The translations under genes were made by a program, and so were the position numbers. This document shows, piece after piece, positions 1 through 6,774 of a stretch of 15,744 nucleotides of DNA; the first letter of the stretch is position 1; every line of letters begins with the position of its first letter. The notes below the pieces were generated by a model. It saw only the letters and a list, made by a program, of their open reading frames with translations, searched no databases and was not told the DNA's origin. The stretch comes from Planctomycetaceae bacterium (GTDB lineage: Bacteria > Planctomycetota > Planctomycetia > Pirellulales > UBA1268), in assembly GCA_018694455.1 (NCBI GenBank), contig JABHNP010000286.1, positions 1-15,744 of the forward strand, in the 5' to 3' direction.

Positions 1-665
1 CGATCAGAATAGAGGCAATCAATGTTGGGGGGGGTGACGTCATCAAGGTATCGCAACCGATCCAGGTTTGTATCAAGTAGGCCAATATTTGCACCGAAAC
101 CGGCTGCTACTTTCGCAGCATTCGCTCCAACGGTGCCGGCTCCAAGAACAAGAACATTTGCCGGTGGAACTCCGGGGACACCTCCGAGCAGTATGCCTCG
201 TCCCATTTGGGGTTTCTCAAGATACTTGGCACCCTCCTGGATGCTCATTCTACCCGCTACCTCACTCATCGGTTTCAACAGTGGCAAGGCTCCCTGGTCA
301 TCACGAAGCGTTTCGTACGCTAAGGCTGTAGCGCCGGTTGTTAGGAATCGCTGTGTCAATGTTTGATCGGCTGCGAAATGAAAGTAAGTAAAGACAAGCT
401 GGCGTGGTTGAATAAGTGATATTTCTTCTGGCTGAGGCTCCTTGACCTTGACGATGAGATCAGATGTAGCAAAGACCTCTTCTGCAGTGTCAACGATAGT
501 TGCACCGCAATCTGCGTATGCACTATCAGGCAATCCAGAGCCACTGCCAGCAGTTTTTTGAAACACAACGGTGTGGCTGGATCGAACCAGTTCTTCAACC
601 CCAACAGGAAGCATTGCAACGCGATATTCGTCTCGCTTTGTTTCCTTGGGTATACCAATTTTCAT
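1..665 (-). CDS. ald: Alanine dehydrogenase, N-terminal half (cut by window edge)
   Basis: NAD-dependent alanine dehydrogenase interconverts L-alanine and pyruvate plus ammonia in the cytoplasm. The frame is open from the ATG at 665 to the window edge: 221 residues of a family usually near 370. It begins MKIGIPKETK. The residues known to matter in the Mycobacterium enzyme fall at the same numbers: Arg15, Lys75 (in KVKEP), His96 (in YFHFA), and the NAD-binding glycines GAGTVG at 175-180 followed by Asp198. A clear GGAGG lies 8 bases before the ATG. It starts 18 bases after the stop of the Gfo/Idh/MocA gene, so the two are probably co-transcribed. The frame is intact across a run of eight C (coding strand) near residue 211. 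The transhydrogenase alpha subunit is related, but the start and active-site spacing fit Ald better. Confidence 0.93.
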   Translation of the reverse strand, partial: MKIGIPKETKRDEYRVAMLPVGVEELVRSSHTVVFQKTAGSGSGLPDSAYADCGATIVDTAEEVFATSDLIVKVKEPQPEEISLIQPRQLVFTYFHFAADQTLTQRFLTTGATALAYETLRDDQGALPLLKPMSEVAGRMSIQEGAKYLEKPQMGRGILLGGVPGVPPANVLVLGAGTVGANAAKVAAGFGANIGLLDTNLDRLRYLDDVTPPNIDCLYSD

Positions 666-673
666 CCGCAGAG

Positions 674-678
674 CCTCC
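674..678 (-). promoter_or_regulatory. Ribosome binding site of ald
   Basis: GGAGG on the minus strand, 8 bases before the alanine dehydrogenase ATG at 665. It is one of the few strong Shine-Dalgarno sites in this window and it fixes the start. It lies in the 18-base spacer after the preceding gene, consistent with translation from a shared mRNA. Confidence 0.7.
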
Positions 679-683
679 GCGAC

Positions 684-2036
684 TTAGGAGGTCATTTTCT
701 TTGCAATCTTATATGTTGCAGGCATCGGACAAGGGTAGTTTCCATCCTTGTCCGGAACGACAGGAGGAGTTGAGTCCCAGGTGAGGTTGTCGGGCATTAA
801 GTTGAAATCTTCAGCAAGAAGTTTCTTGTAGTCCTGAGGCTTACCACTGTATGTTGCCGTTCGGCCAAGTACCGCTGAAAAGGTAGAGGTTGCACCGTAG
901 TAGGCATTGTTCAGTGGCGTGTCATTCCGAATGGCGGCCTGTAGTTCGTTATGTTCGACTTGGTATGGATTCGTAGAGCCACCAGAGTCCTTGCTCTTGG
1001 ACTTTGTTGGCCCTTCGTATTTCCAGAGAACCTTTCCAGAATAATCTGTTATTTCCCCAATTTTTACAAAACCTTTTGTGCCTTGAAATTCTTCATCCAC
1101 CCGGTTTTGGCCACCTGGAAATTGTCGGCACTGACTGGCTATTCGAACACCATTTGGATAGCTGAAATTAATCGTGTGGTGATCATAAATTTCACTTGGT
1201 TGCCCGACAACTCGTTTTTGTTTTCCGCCAACGCCGTAGGCTGATTCGGGAAGCATGTCGAGGAACCAGTTTGCTATATCTATATTGTGAACATGCTGCT
1301 CACAAATATGGTCACCACAAAGCCAGTTGAAGTGATACCAGTTATGGACTTGAAATTGCATTTCATTCATGTCGGCTTCTCGCTTCCGGTACCAGATGCC
1401 ACTCCCATTCCAATACACTTGTCCGCCGATAAGGTCACCAACCATGCCATCACGAACACGCTTGATTGTTTCTCGGTAGCTTGCTTGGTAGTGGCGTTGT
1501 AGTCCGACAACAACTTTTCTGTTTGTTTCATCGGCTTTTTTTGCTACTTCGAGTACAAGACGAGCACCAGCACTGTCCACGCAAACAGGCTTTTCCATAA
1601 ACACATGTTTGCCTGCATTAATAGCAGCTTCAAAGTGTGATGGACGAAAACCCGGAGGAGTCGCCAGAATAACGAGATCGCAATGGTCAAGAACTTTCTT
1701 GTAGGCATCAAGACCGTGAAATTGTCGATCTTTTGGAAGGTCTACTTTGTCTCCCATTTTTTCAACCGCTCGAAGTGTGCGGCTTATGTTGCTTTCAAAA
1801 GCGTCGGCAACGGCTGTTACTTTGATGTTTGAGCCATCAACGCTAAGTGCTTGAGTCAACGCACCCGTACCCCGACCGCCACAGCCAACAAGACCAATCC
1901 GAATGAGTTCTGTCGACGGAGTTTGTGCATGGACCGCTCTCATGGATGCGATTGCACCACCGGCAACGGACGCAATTTTTACGGCATTGCGTCGAGAAAA
2001 CCGTGGTGTATCTGAGTGTTGTTGGTTGCCGGACAT
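684..2036 (-). CDS. Tat-exported Gfo/Idh/MocA family oxidoreductase
   Basis: NAD(P)-dependent sugar or polyol oxidoreductase of the Gfo/Idh/MocA family; the substrate cannot be told from sequence. The N-terminus has a twin-arginine signal (FSRRNAVKIASVAGG, then a small-residue stretch ending in AVHAQ), so it is likely exported folded, with cofactor, through Tat. The Rossmann motif GLVGCGGRG follows immediately, and the conserved Glu-Lys-Pro is near residue 150. The C-terminal half contains GDHICEQHVHNID, where the His and Asp are the usual catalytic candidates. I chose the ATG at 2036 because AGGAG at 2043-2047 is 6 bases from it but abuts the other in-frame ATG at 2042 (two residues longer). 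The length, 450 residues, is normal for the large secreted planctomycete paralogues. Alanine dehydrogenase follows 18 bases later. Confidence 0.9.
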   Translation of the reverse strand: MSGNQQHSDTPRFSRRNAVKIASVAGGAIASMRAVHAQTPSTELIRIGLVGCGGRGTGALTQALSVDGSNIKVTAVADAFESNISRTLRAVEKMGDKVDLPKDRQFHGLDAYKKVLDHCDLVILATPPGFRPSHFEAAINAGKHVFMEKPVCVDSAGARLVLEVAKKADETNRKVVVGLQRHYQASYRETIKRVRDGMVGDLIGGQVYWNGSGIWYRKREADMNEMQFQVHNWYHFNWLCGDHICEQHVHNIDIANWFLDMLPESAYGVGGKQKRVVGQPSEIYDHHTINFSYPNGVRIASQCRQFPGGQNRVDEEFQGTKGFVKIGEITDYSGKVLWKYEGPTKSKSKDSGGSTNPYQVEHNELQAAIRNDTPLNNAYYGATSTFSAVLGRTATYSGKPQDYKKLLAEDFNLMPDNLTWDSTPPVVPDKDGNYPCPMPATYKIAKKMTS

Positions 2037-2193
2037 GCTCATCTCCTGCGAGGATTGGTGTCTTAAGAAAATGGTCTGAAGATATTTAGAAAAGAAATGT
2101 CATTTGCTGCTGCGACTTACGCGACTACAGCATTTTCTTCAACGTAAAGATACCGGCTCACCCGCAACTTGCACAGGTGAAGGACAAACAGCC

Positions 2194-2532
2194 CTAATAT
2201 TTGGGTATTGATGGATCAATTTCAGTGCTCCATGCCTCAATACCACCCTTGAGGCTCTGCGCCTTTTCAAACCCTCGTTCTCGTAGCCATTTTGCTACAC
2301 GGAGACTGCGGACTCCGTGATGGCAGTGCACAATGACCCGCTTTGGTCTCCAGGGCTCTAATTCATCCAATCTTTCGGAGATTTCCTGCATCGGTATGAG
2401 TTTCGCTTGGGAGATCTTAGCTATTAAATACTCTTCTTCTGTTCTGCAGTCGAGTAAAAGGTATTCAGCGTTTTCTGACGTTTTGAACAACGTTAAAGTG
2501 TCACTTGGAGTAATTTCTGTTGGTAATGTCAT
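2194..2532 (-). CDS. Single-domain rhodanese-like sulfurtransferase
   Basis: Rhodanese-fold protein of 112 residues from the ATG at 2532, probably cytoplasmic. Rhodaneses carry a persulfide on a catalytic cysteine; here Cys70 sits in the loop CHHGVRS, preceded by the strand RVIVH. The N-terminal LLLDCRTEEEY is the usual rhodanese Asp-Cys-Arg signature. The C-terminus (AWSTEIDPSIPKY) resembles a conserved planctomycete subgroup. A GTG at 2589 would add 19 residues and has a GAGGA 8 bases upstream, whereas the ATG at 2532 has no visible ribosome site. I prefer the ATG because the extra residues are not rhodanese-like, but the start is uncertain. It is divergent from the nucleotidyltransferase gene. 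The physiological sulfur acceptor is unknown. Confidence 0.85.
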   Translation of the reverse strand: MTLPTEITPSDTLTLFKTSENAEYLLLDCRTEEEYLIAKISQAKLIPMQEISERLDELEPWRPKRVIVHCHHGVRSLRVAKWLRERGFEKAQSLKGGIEAWSTEIDPSIPKY

Positions 2533-2639
2533 TTGACATAGTCTATCCAGACACGGTTTACCACTACTAGTGCGTGCTGTTGATTGCACGCTGAAAGTCC
2601 TCAGAATAAAGAGAATACACTGAAAGGTCGAGCTTTAAG

Positions 2640-3902
2640 ATGCCATCTAGTCGCATTGATCCCATGGCTGCCCGTGCATTCGCTGTTGAGGTTATCGAAA
2701 AACTTCGTCAGGGAGGATATGAAGCAGTGTGGGCCGGTGGATGTGTTCGCGATCAGTTGTTGGATCGAGTCCCGTTGGATTATGACGTTGCAACAGCTGC
2801 TCGTCCTGACGCCGTAAGAAATATTTTTGGCCGAAGAAACACAATAGCTGTAGGTGCTGCTTTCGGTGTTATTACCGTGATTGGATCAAAGGACACAGGG
2901 AATGTTGAAGTTGCAACATTCCGATCTGATGCAGAGTACGTCGATGGACGCCATCCTGTAGGAGTTACTTTTTGTGGAGCGCAGGAAGATGCTCTTCGTC
3001 GTGATTTTACAATCAACGGCCTTTTCTTTGATCCGACTGCTGGGAATGTCATTGACTATGTCGGAGGTCAGCAAGACTTGAGCGAAGGCGTTGTTCGTGC
3101 AATCGGCAACCCAATCATGAGATTTGAAGAGGATCATCTCCGCATATTGCGAGCCATTCGGTTCTCAGCCAACTTTGAATTCCCAATAGAATCAAACACT
3201 CGGAAGGCTATCGTGCTACTGGCCAGGAAGGTTGAGTCGGTGAGTCCAGAACGATTGGCCGCGGAACTTCGATTGATGTTTTCTCGTCAGGGGCGAGGTG
3301 AAGCGTTGCGGCTCCTCGTGAACACAAATCTCATTAATCCATTATTCGGTAACCGTTTCGAAAGGAGCGAAACGTTTTTGTTTTCGGCAGCGGACACGCT
3401 TGATGCCATGAAGAAACCCAATATATCGTCGGCGATTGCGGTTCTGTGTTACGAGAAGCCTCGGCTGGCAGCTGAAATTTCAAATCACCTTCGATTATCG
3501 AATCATGAACGAAAACTTGCTGTGTGGTTAATTGAAGCAGTCATGGTTCTTGGGTCAGGCTCTTTTTCGAGACAGCACGGAAATATGCCTTGGTCGGTTC
3601 TTCAGCCATGGCTCGCTCATGAATGGCGATTTCAGCTAATTGACGTGATGAGATCCCTCGCTGTGATCAATTTGTTTTCAACAGAAAGCGTGGATTGGGT
3701 GAGTGAACAGGTTCACCGCAATGATGCTGATCTGAACCCACCCCAATTGCTCCGTGGGAATGACTTAATGCAACTCGGTGTTCCATCTGGTCCAGCCGTT
3801 GGGGAACTGTTGGGTCACTTGCGAGATTTACAATTAGATGGGAAAATCACATCGCGTGAGTCGGCCATCAAATGGATTGAACAACATTGTGGTTCCGATT
3901 AA
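2640..3902 (+). CDS. CCA-adding tRNA nucleotidyltransferase / poly(A) polymerase-type protein
   Basis: Class II nucleotidyltransferase of 420 residues, most likely adding or repairing the 3'-CCA of tRNA. Motif A is AGGCVRDQLLD followed by LDYDVAT, with metal-binding Asp47 and Asp49. RRDFTINGLFFD at 120-131, the helix EEDHLRILRAIRFSA at 163-177 and SPERLAAEL near 202-210 complete the catalytic core. Residues from about 260 align in character with the HD-bearing C-terminal part of bacterial CCA enzymes, including the closing LLRGNDLMQLGVPSGPAVGE motif, but the usual HDIGK sequence is missing (AVLCYEKPR in its place). The phosphohydrolase activity is therefore probably lost. A poly(A) polymerase cannot be excluded from sequence. 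No strong Shine-Dalgarno site is visible before the ATG. Confidence 0.87.
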   Translation: MPSSRIDPMAARAFAVEVIEKLRQGGYEAVWAGGCVRDQLLDRVPLDYDVATAARPDAVRNIFGRRNTIAVGAAFGVITVIGSKDTGNVEVATFRSDAEYVDGRHPVGVTFCGAQEDALRRDFTINGLFFDPTAGNVIDYVGGQQDLSEGVVRAIGNPIMRFEEDHLRILRAIRFSANFEFPIESNTRKAIVLLARKVESVSPERLAAELRLMFSRQGRGEALRLLVNTNLINPLFGNRFERSETFLFSAADTLDAMKKPNISSAIAVLCYEKPRLAAEISNHLRLSNHERKLAVWLIEAVMVLGSGSFSRQHGNMPWSVLQPWLAHEWRFQLIDVMRSLAVINLFSTESVDWVSEQVHRNDADLNPPQLLRGNDLMQLGVPSGPAVGELLGHLRDLQLDGKITSRESAIKWIEQHCGSD

Positions 3903-3930
3903 TTAATAGAACAGTTTCCCAACCACCTTC

Positions 3931-4695
3931 TTACCGAGGCGGCTCACGTGGGTCCGGTAAATCGGAAAGGGAACGTAGTTGAAACACTTCCAAGAATCGT
4001 GATGTTGTCCGATAGCACGGAAGATCCTCCTGGATATCCTTGTTGTCGCACGGGAGTTTGACTAGTTCAAGTAAACCACGCCGTACAAGTTGTCGCATCA
4101 CAGCTGGACTTGCATCACATCCGAGTTTAGCTAAATCTTCTCGGGCTACCGGCTGGTTCCAAGCGACAACAGCAAGTGCGTCAAGTGCTCCCGCATCGAG
4201 TCGTACCCGACGTGTCTTGGCTTCTAAGATGGCACCGTATTGTCGGTACTCCTCACGAAGTCGAAGAATCCATCCTGATCCTTCAGATACAACTTCATAG
4301 GGACAACCATTTACCTCGTAAAACCGAGAAAGTTCTTGTGCGAATTCGTCAATTTCGACAGATCGAACACCCCGCATTAATTTGGAAACCCGTTGACTTG
4401 GTAGAGGCTTGCCCCCCGGCAAACCAACAAATAGGAGAGCCTCAAGTATCGATCGTGGATTTACACGGCATGCTGATGCATGTGAGGCTTCCGAACCTTC
4501 TGTATCGTCAAGGTCGGGCGAAGCATCGATTTCAACAACTTCTTGTGTGCCTTTTGACGGAGACTCATACGGGTCTTGTTCTCCCATCATGGCTGCAAAT
4601 GCCTGCGCTAGCCGATCAATCGACAAGCCACCTTCAGCCGGGGGCCCGTCGAACCCACCCAATGGTTTCTCTGCCTTCCTTGGCTCAGTTGTCAC
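3931..4695 (-). CDS. scpB: Segregation and condensation protein B
   Basis: ScpB is the winged-helix dimer that, with the kleisin ScpA, regulates the SMC chromosome-condensation complex. The protein is 254 residues. Residues 1-80 form an acidic, low-complexity extension not typical of ScpB. The first winged helix starts at RSILEALLFVG (81-91) and the second covers RVRLDAGALDALAVVAWNQPV (164-183) to RQLVRRGLLELV. The end, YRTTSRFLEVFQLRSLSDLP, is the family's characteristic closing motif. The start is a GTG at 4695 with AGGA about 10 bases upstream. No scpA or smc gene is in view. It converges with the nucleotidyltransferase gene, 28 bases apart, and lies 72 bases downstream of the epimerase gene, so co-transcription with the epimerase is possible. 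Confidence 0.85.
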   Translation of the reverse strand: MTTEPRKAEKPLGGFDGPPAEGGLSIDRLAQAFAAMMGEQDPYESPSKGTQEVVEIDASPDLDDTEGSEASHASACRVNPRSILEALLFVGLPGGKPLPSQRVSKLMRGVRSVEIDEFAQELSRFYEVNGCPYEVVSEGSGWILRLREEYRQYGAILEAKTRRVRLDAGALDALAVVAWNQPVAREDLAKLGCDASPAVMRQLVRRGLLELVKLPCDNKDIQEDLPCYRTTSRFLEVFQLRSLSDLPDPREPPR

Positions 4696-4767
4696 GGGTC
4701 GAATTCCTGTTCTTTTACCGCTTCATTCAAAAACGAAGGAGTCAATTCCTAGTCAGAGAGCCTAGAG

Positions 4768-5619
4768 TTACTTCCAGCGTTTGTCGACATTGGTTTTCAT
4801 GAAGGCTAGTGCATCACGAGCGAGTTGTTCCTCCGTCGAATACATTTTCCGCCAAATTTTTGTAGCGGCAACAATTGCTGGCAGTGCTAGCCCAAAAGCT
4901 TCAACGACCATCCAGCCATCCCAGTTAGTTTTTTTGATTGCATCAAATGTTTCATTCCATGCAACATGCCCTTGGCCCGGAGTGCTTCGATCATTTTCTG
5001 AAATATGAACAATTTTCGTCCAAGGCATTGCTGCATCAATCGCATCAGATAGATTTTTTTCTTCAATGTTTGCGTGAAAAGTGTCATACATCATCCTGAG
5101 GTTTGGATGATCAACTTCACCAAGAAAAGAAATAGTCTGTGCAACACTTGTGAGAAAATAATTTTCAAATCGATTGAGATACTCAACAACGATCGTAACA
5201 TCCGCAGAAGCGGCGTATTCTGCAGCCTGGCGCATTGACTCAGCGCCCCACTTGATTTCATCCGCTGTTGGACCACATCCAGAGAATTCACCAATAGCTG
5301 AGTGAGTAGGGCCAGCTAAGAGTTTGACTCCTGCAGCATGGCAGCAGTCAATAGTCCTTTTCAGCGCATCAACAGCAGCCTTTCGAACACTGGCTTCAGG
5401 GCTAATTGGATTAGCGTCGGCACTTCGGATGGTGACAGCAGTTCTTTCTAGGCCAATGGCATCGAGCTTTTTTCCCCAGTCTGTGTAAAGTTCTTTATTT
5501 GGGTCAAACAGTGGCATTTCAACACCGTCATATCCCATGTCTTTGAGTGTCTCAACAACGGGAATGAGACCATCATGCATTGAGTCAGTCCAAAGAAGCA
5601 GGTTAATTCCATATTTCAT
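4768..5619 (-). CDS. Ketose 3-epimerase-like sugar isomerase (xylose isomerase-like TIM barrel)
   Basis: A TIM-barrel enzyme of the AP endonuclease 2/xylose isomerase-like family, 283 residues, probably cytoplasmic. It resembles D-tagatose/D-psicose 3-epimerases: EYLNRFENYF around Glu146, then YDTFHANIEE around Asp179, His205 in HISENDR, and Glu240 in VVEAFG. Those four positions are the divalent-metal ligands in the epimerase family, and Arg211 matches the substrate-phosphate or hydroxyl-binding arginine region. KIWR near 254 is also typical. An alternative is a hydroxypyruvate isomerase-like role; the LNRFENYF motif favours the epimerase. There is no Shine-Dalgarno site; a 12-base palindrome lies 3 bases before the start. 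Exact substrate not determinable. Confidence 0.82.
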   Translation of the reverse strand: MKYGINLLLWTDSMHDGLIPVVETLKDMGYDGVEMPLFDPNKELYTDWGKKLDAIGLERTAVTIRSADANPISPEASVRKAAVDALKRTIDCCHAAGVKLLAGPTHSAIGEFSGCGPTADEIKWGAESMRQAAEYAASADVTIVVEYLNRFENYFLTSVAQTISFLGEVDHPNLRMMYDTFHANIEEKNLSDAIDAAMPWTKIVHISENDRSTPGQGHVAWNETFDAIKKTNWDGWMVVEAFGLALPAIVAATKIWRKMYSTEEQLARDALAFMKTNVDKRWK

Positions 5620-5622
5620 AAT

Positions 5623-5634
5623 AAAAGTACTTTT
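5623..5634. other. Perfect 12-base palindrome upstream of the epimerase start
   Basis: AAAAGTACTTTT reads the same on both strands and ends 3 bases before the epimerase ATG (5617-5619). It could be a repressor site or block ribosome access, or simply be chance in AT-rich DNA. No second copy was noticed nearby. Confidence 0.25.
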
Positions 5635-5730
5635 GCTGAAGGAGGCGTATCTTGAATGTGATCGTGAATCATTACTATTTTATTCGACACCGTTCACTGA
5701 AAGAAGGCAAGTGCGGACGGAAAGAGTGGA

Positions 5731-6672
5731 TCATGTACTGCCTCGACGATTACGATTTGGTTTTATCAGTTGTTTTCCCTGTTTAGTGGTAGGAACACTT
5801 TTAAGTGGTTCCGGGGAGCCGTCGAGTGATTGTCCAGTCGCTATTGATCCCAGCCGCTTACGAATCTGTGCGACATATTCAGAGGATAGTTCGAATCCGA
5901 GGTATGAACGGTTAAGTTTTTTTGCGACAGCCAGTGTTGTTCCGCTTCCCGCAAATGGATCGATGACAAGATCACCAGGATTACTTGATGACCGAATGAT
6001 TCGCCCAAGCAATTGTTCAGGCATCTGGCATCCATGCCAACCGGAACGCTCCTTGAATGTTCCACAGACACGTGGAAAGTACCATGTATCTTCGTCAGTC
6101 GTGAACCCACTAGGAAGATCTTGTGGCCGTAGAATCCACGTGTCATCCGGAAGCCGTCCTTTTGGGTTCGCTCTTCGATCACCGTAAACTAATTCACGCG
6201 CTGAAGGTACTCGGATGGCATCGGCATTGAAGGTGAACGATTTTGGATTACAGACAAAGTGAAATAAGTGGGCATGAGAGCGGTTAAACTTCTGCTGACA
6301 ATTCACACCAAATGTGTAGTACCAGACGACCCAACTTCGGCACACAAACCCAAGTTCTCTTGTAGCAATCACCTTGAGTTCGGCTGCATATTCATCACCA
6401 ATGGCAAGCCAGAATGTTCCGTCAGGACGAAGAATGCGACGGATTTCACTCATCCAGCGTTTTGACCATTCGAGATAATCGTCGCTTGTTCGACGGTCGT
6501 TATATGTGTCGTAGGCATAGCCAATGTTAAAGGGTGGGTCAGCAAATGCGAGAGGAATGCTGTCAGACGCAACCCTGCTTAATAAGTCAAGACAGTCGCC
6601 TTCTCTAACACGGCTTGGTGTCCGCCGAGTAGGTGTTTGCGGACGTATCTTCTTTGTTTTCTTAGTCGGCAT
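5731..6672 (-). CDS. Orphan DNA methyltransferase, beta class, probably N6-adenine
   Basis: Site-specific DNA methyltransferase using S-adenosylmethionine, 313 residues. The catalytic motif IV, DPPFNIGY, is at residues 45-52 and precedes the AdoMet-binding motif I, DPFAGSGTT, at 238-246; this order defines the beta class. Asp-Pro-Pro-Phe suggests adenine N6 methylation rather than cytosine N4 (usually Ser-Pro-Pro). The first 25 residues are a lysine/arginine/threonine-rich tail (MPTKKTKKIRPQTPTRR) and the last 25 are also basic, perhaps for DNA contact. It lacks the long extra C-terminal domain of CcrM. No restriction endonuclease or specificity subunit is nearby, so it is likely solitary, for example acting in gene regulation or mismatch strand marking. 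The recognition sequence cannot be read from the protein. Confidence 0.88.
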   Translation of the reverse strand: MPTKKTKKIRPQTPTRRTPSRVREGDCLDLLSRVASDSIPLAFADPPFNIGYAYDTYNDRRTSDDYLEWSKRWMSEIRRILRPDGTFWLAIGDEYAAELKVIATRELGFVCRSWVVWYYTFGVNCQQKFNRSHAHLFHFVCNPKSFTFNADAIRVPSARELVYGDRRANPKGRLPDDTWILRPQDLPSGFTTDEDTWYFPRVCGTFKERSGWHGCQMPEQLLGRIIRSSSNPGDLVIDPFAGSGTTLAVAKKLNRSYLGFELSSEYVAQIRKRLGSIATGQSLDGSPEPLKSVPTTKQGKQLIKPNRNRRGST

Positions 6673-6685
6673 AACTCAGAAATGT

Positions 6686-6712
6686 ACGTATCGGACGGCG
6701 TGTCGTCTACGT
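6686..6712. other. Bulged hairpin upstream of the methyltransferase gene
   Basis: ACGTA-TCG-GACG pairs with CGTC-TACGT, giving nine base pairs with a three-base bulge and a six-base loop (GCGTGT). It ends 13 bases before the methyltransferase ATG at 6672 on the minus strand and lies after the stop of the acyltransferase gene. It may be a 5' leader hairpin or an intergenic terminator remnant; no U-run follows it in the minus direction. Confidence 0.35.
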
Positions 6713-6774
6713 GCGCAAGTGCCGTCGCCGTGTTTCATCACTCGTTGAATTATTCGTCGGTTTTTGCTGCTTTC

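Noticed and set aside
27..34. Run of eight G (C on the coding strand) as a possible frameshift in ald
   Set aside because: The frame stays open and the residues on both sides (DDVTPPN, then IDCLYSD) match alanine dehydrogenase, so no frameshift.
356..658. Minus-strand open frame of 100 codons
   Set aside because: Out-of-frame shadow of the alanine dehydrogenase reading frame, which has correctly numbered catalytic residues.
2159..2179. Hairpin-like CACC...GGTG downstream of the rhodanese gene
   Set aside because: Needs three G-T wobble pairs and is not followed by a T-run, so it does not support a terminator.
4176..4802. Plus-strand open frame of 208 codons
   Set aside because: Antisense to scpB, whose translation has clear winged-helix motifs; no recognisable features in the antisense product.
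5537..6187. Plus-strand open frame of 216 codons
   Set aside because: Antisense to the methyltransferase and the epimerase start, both with strong family motifs; the translation shows no domain.
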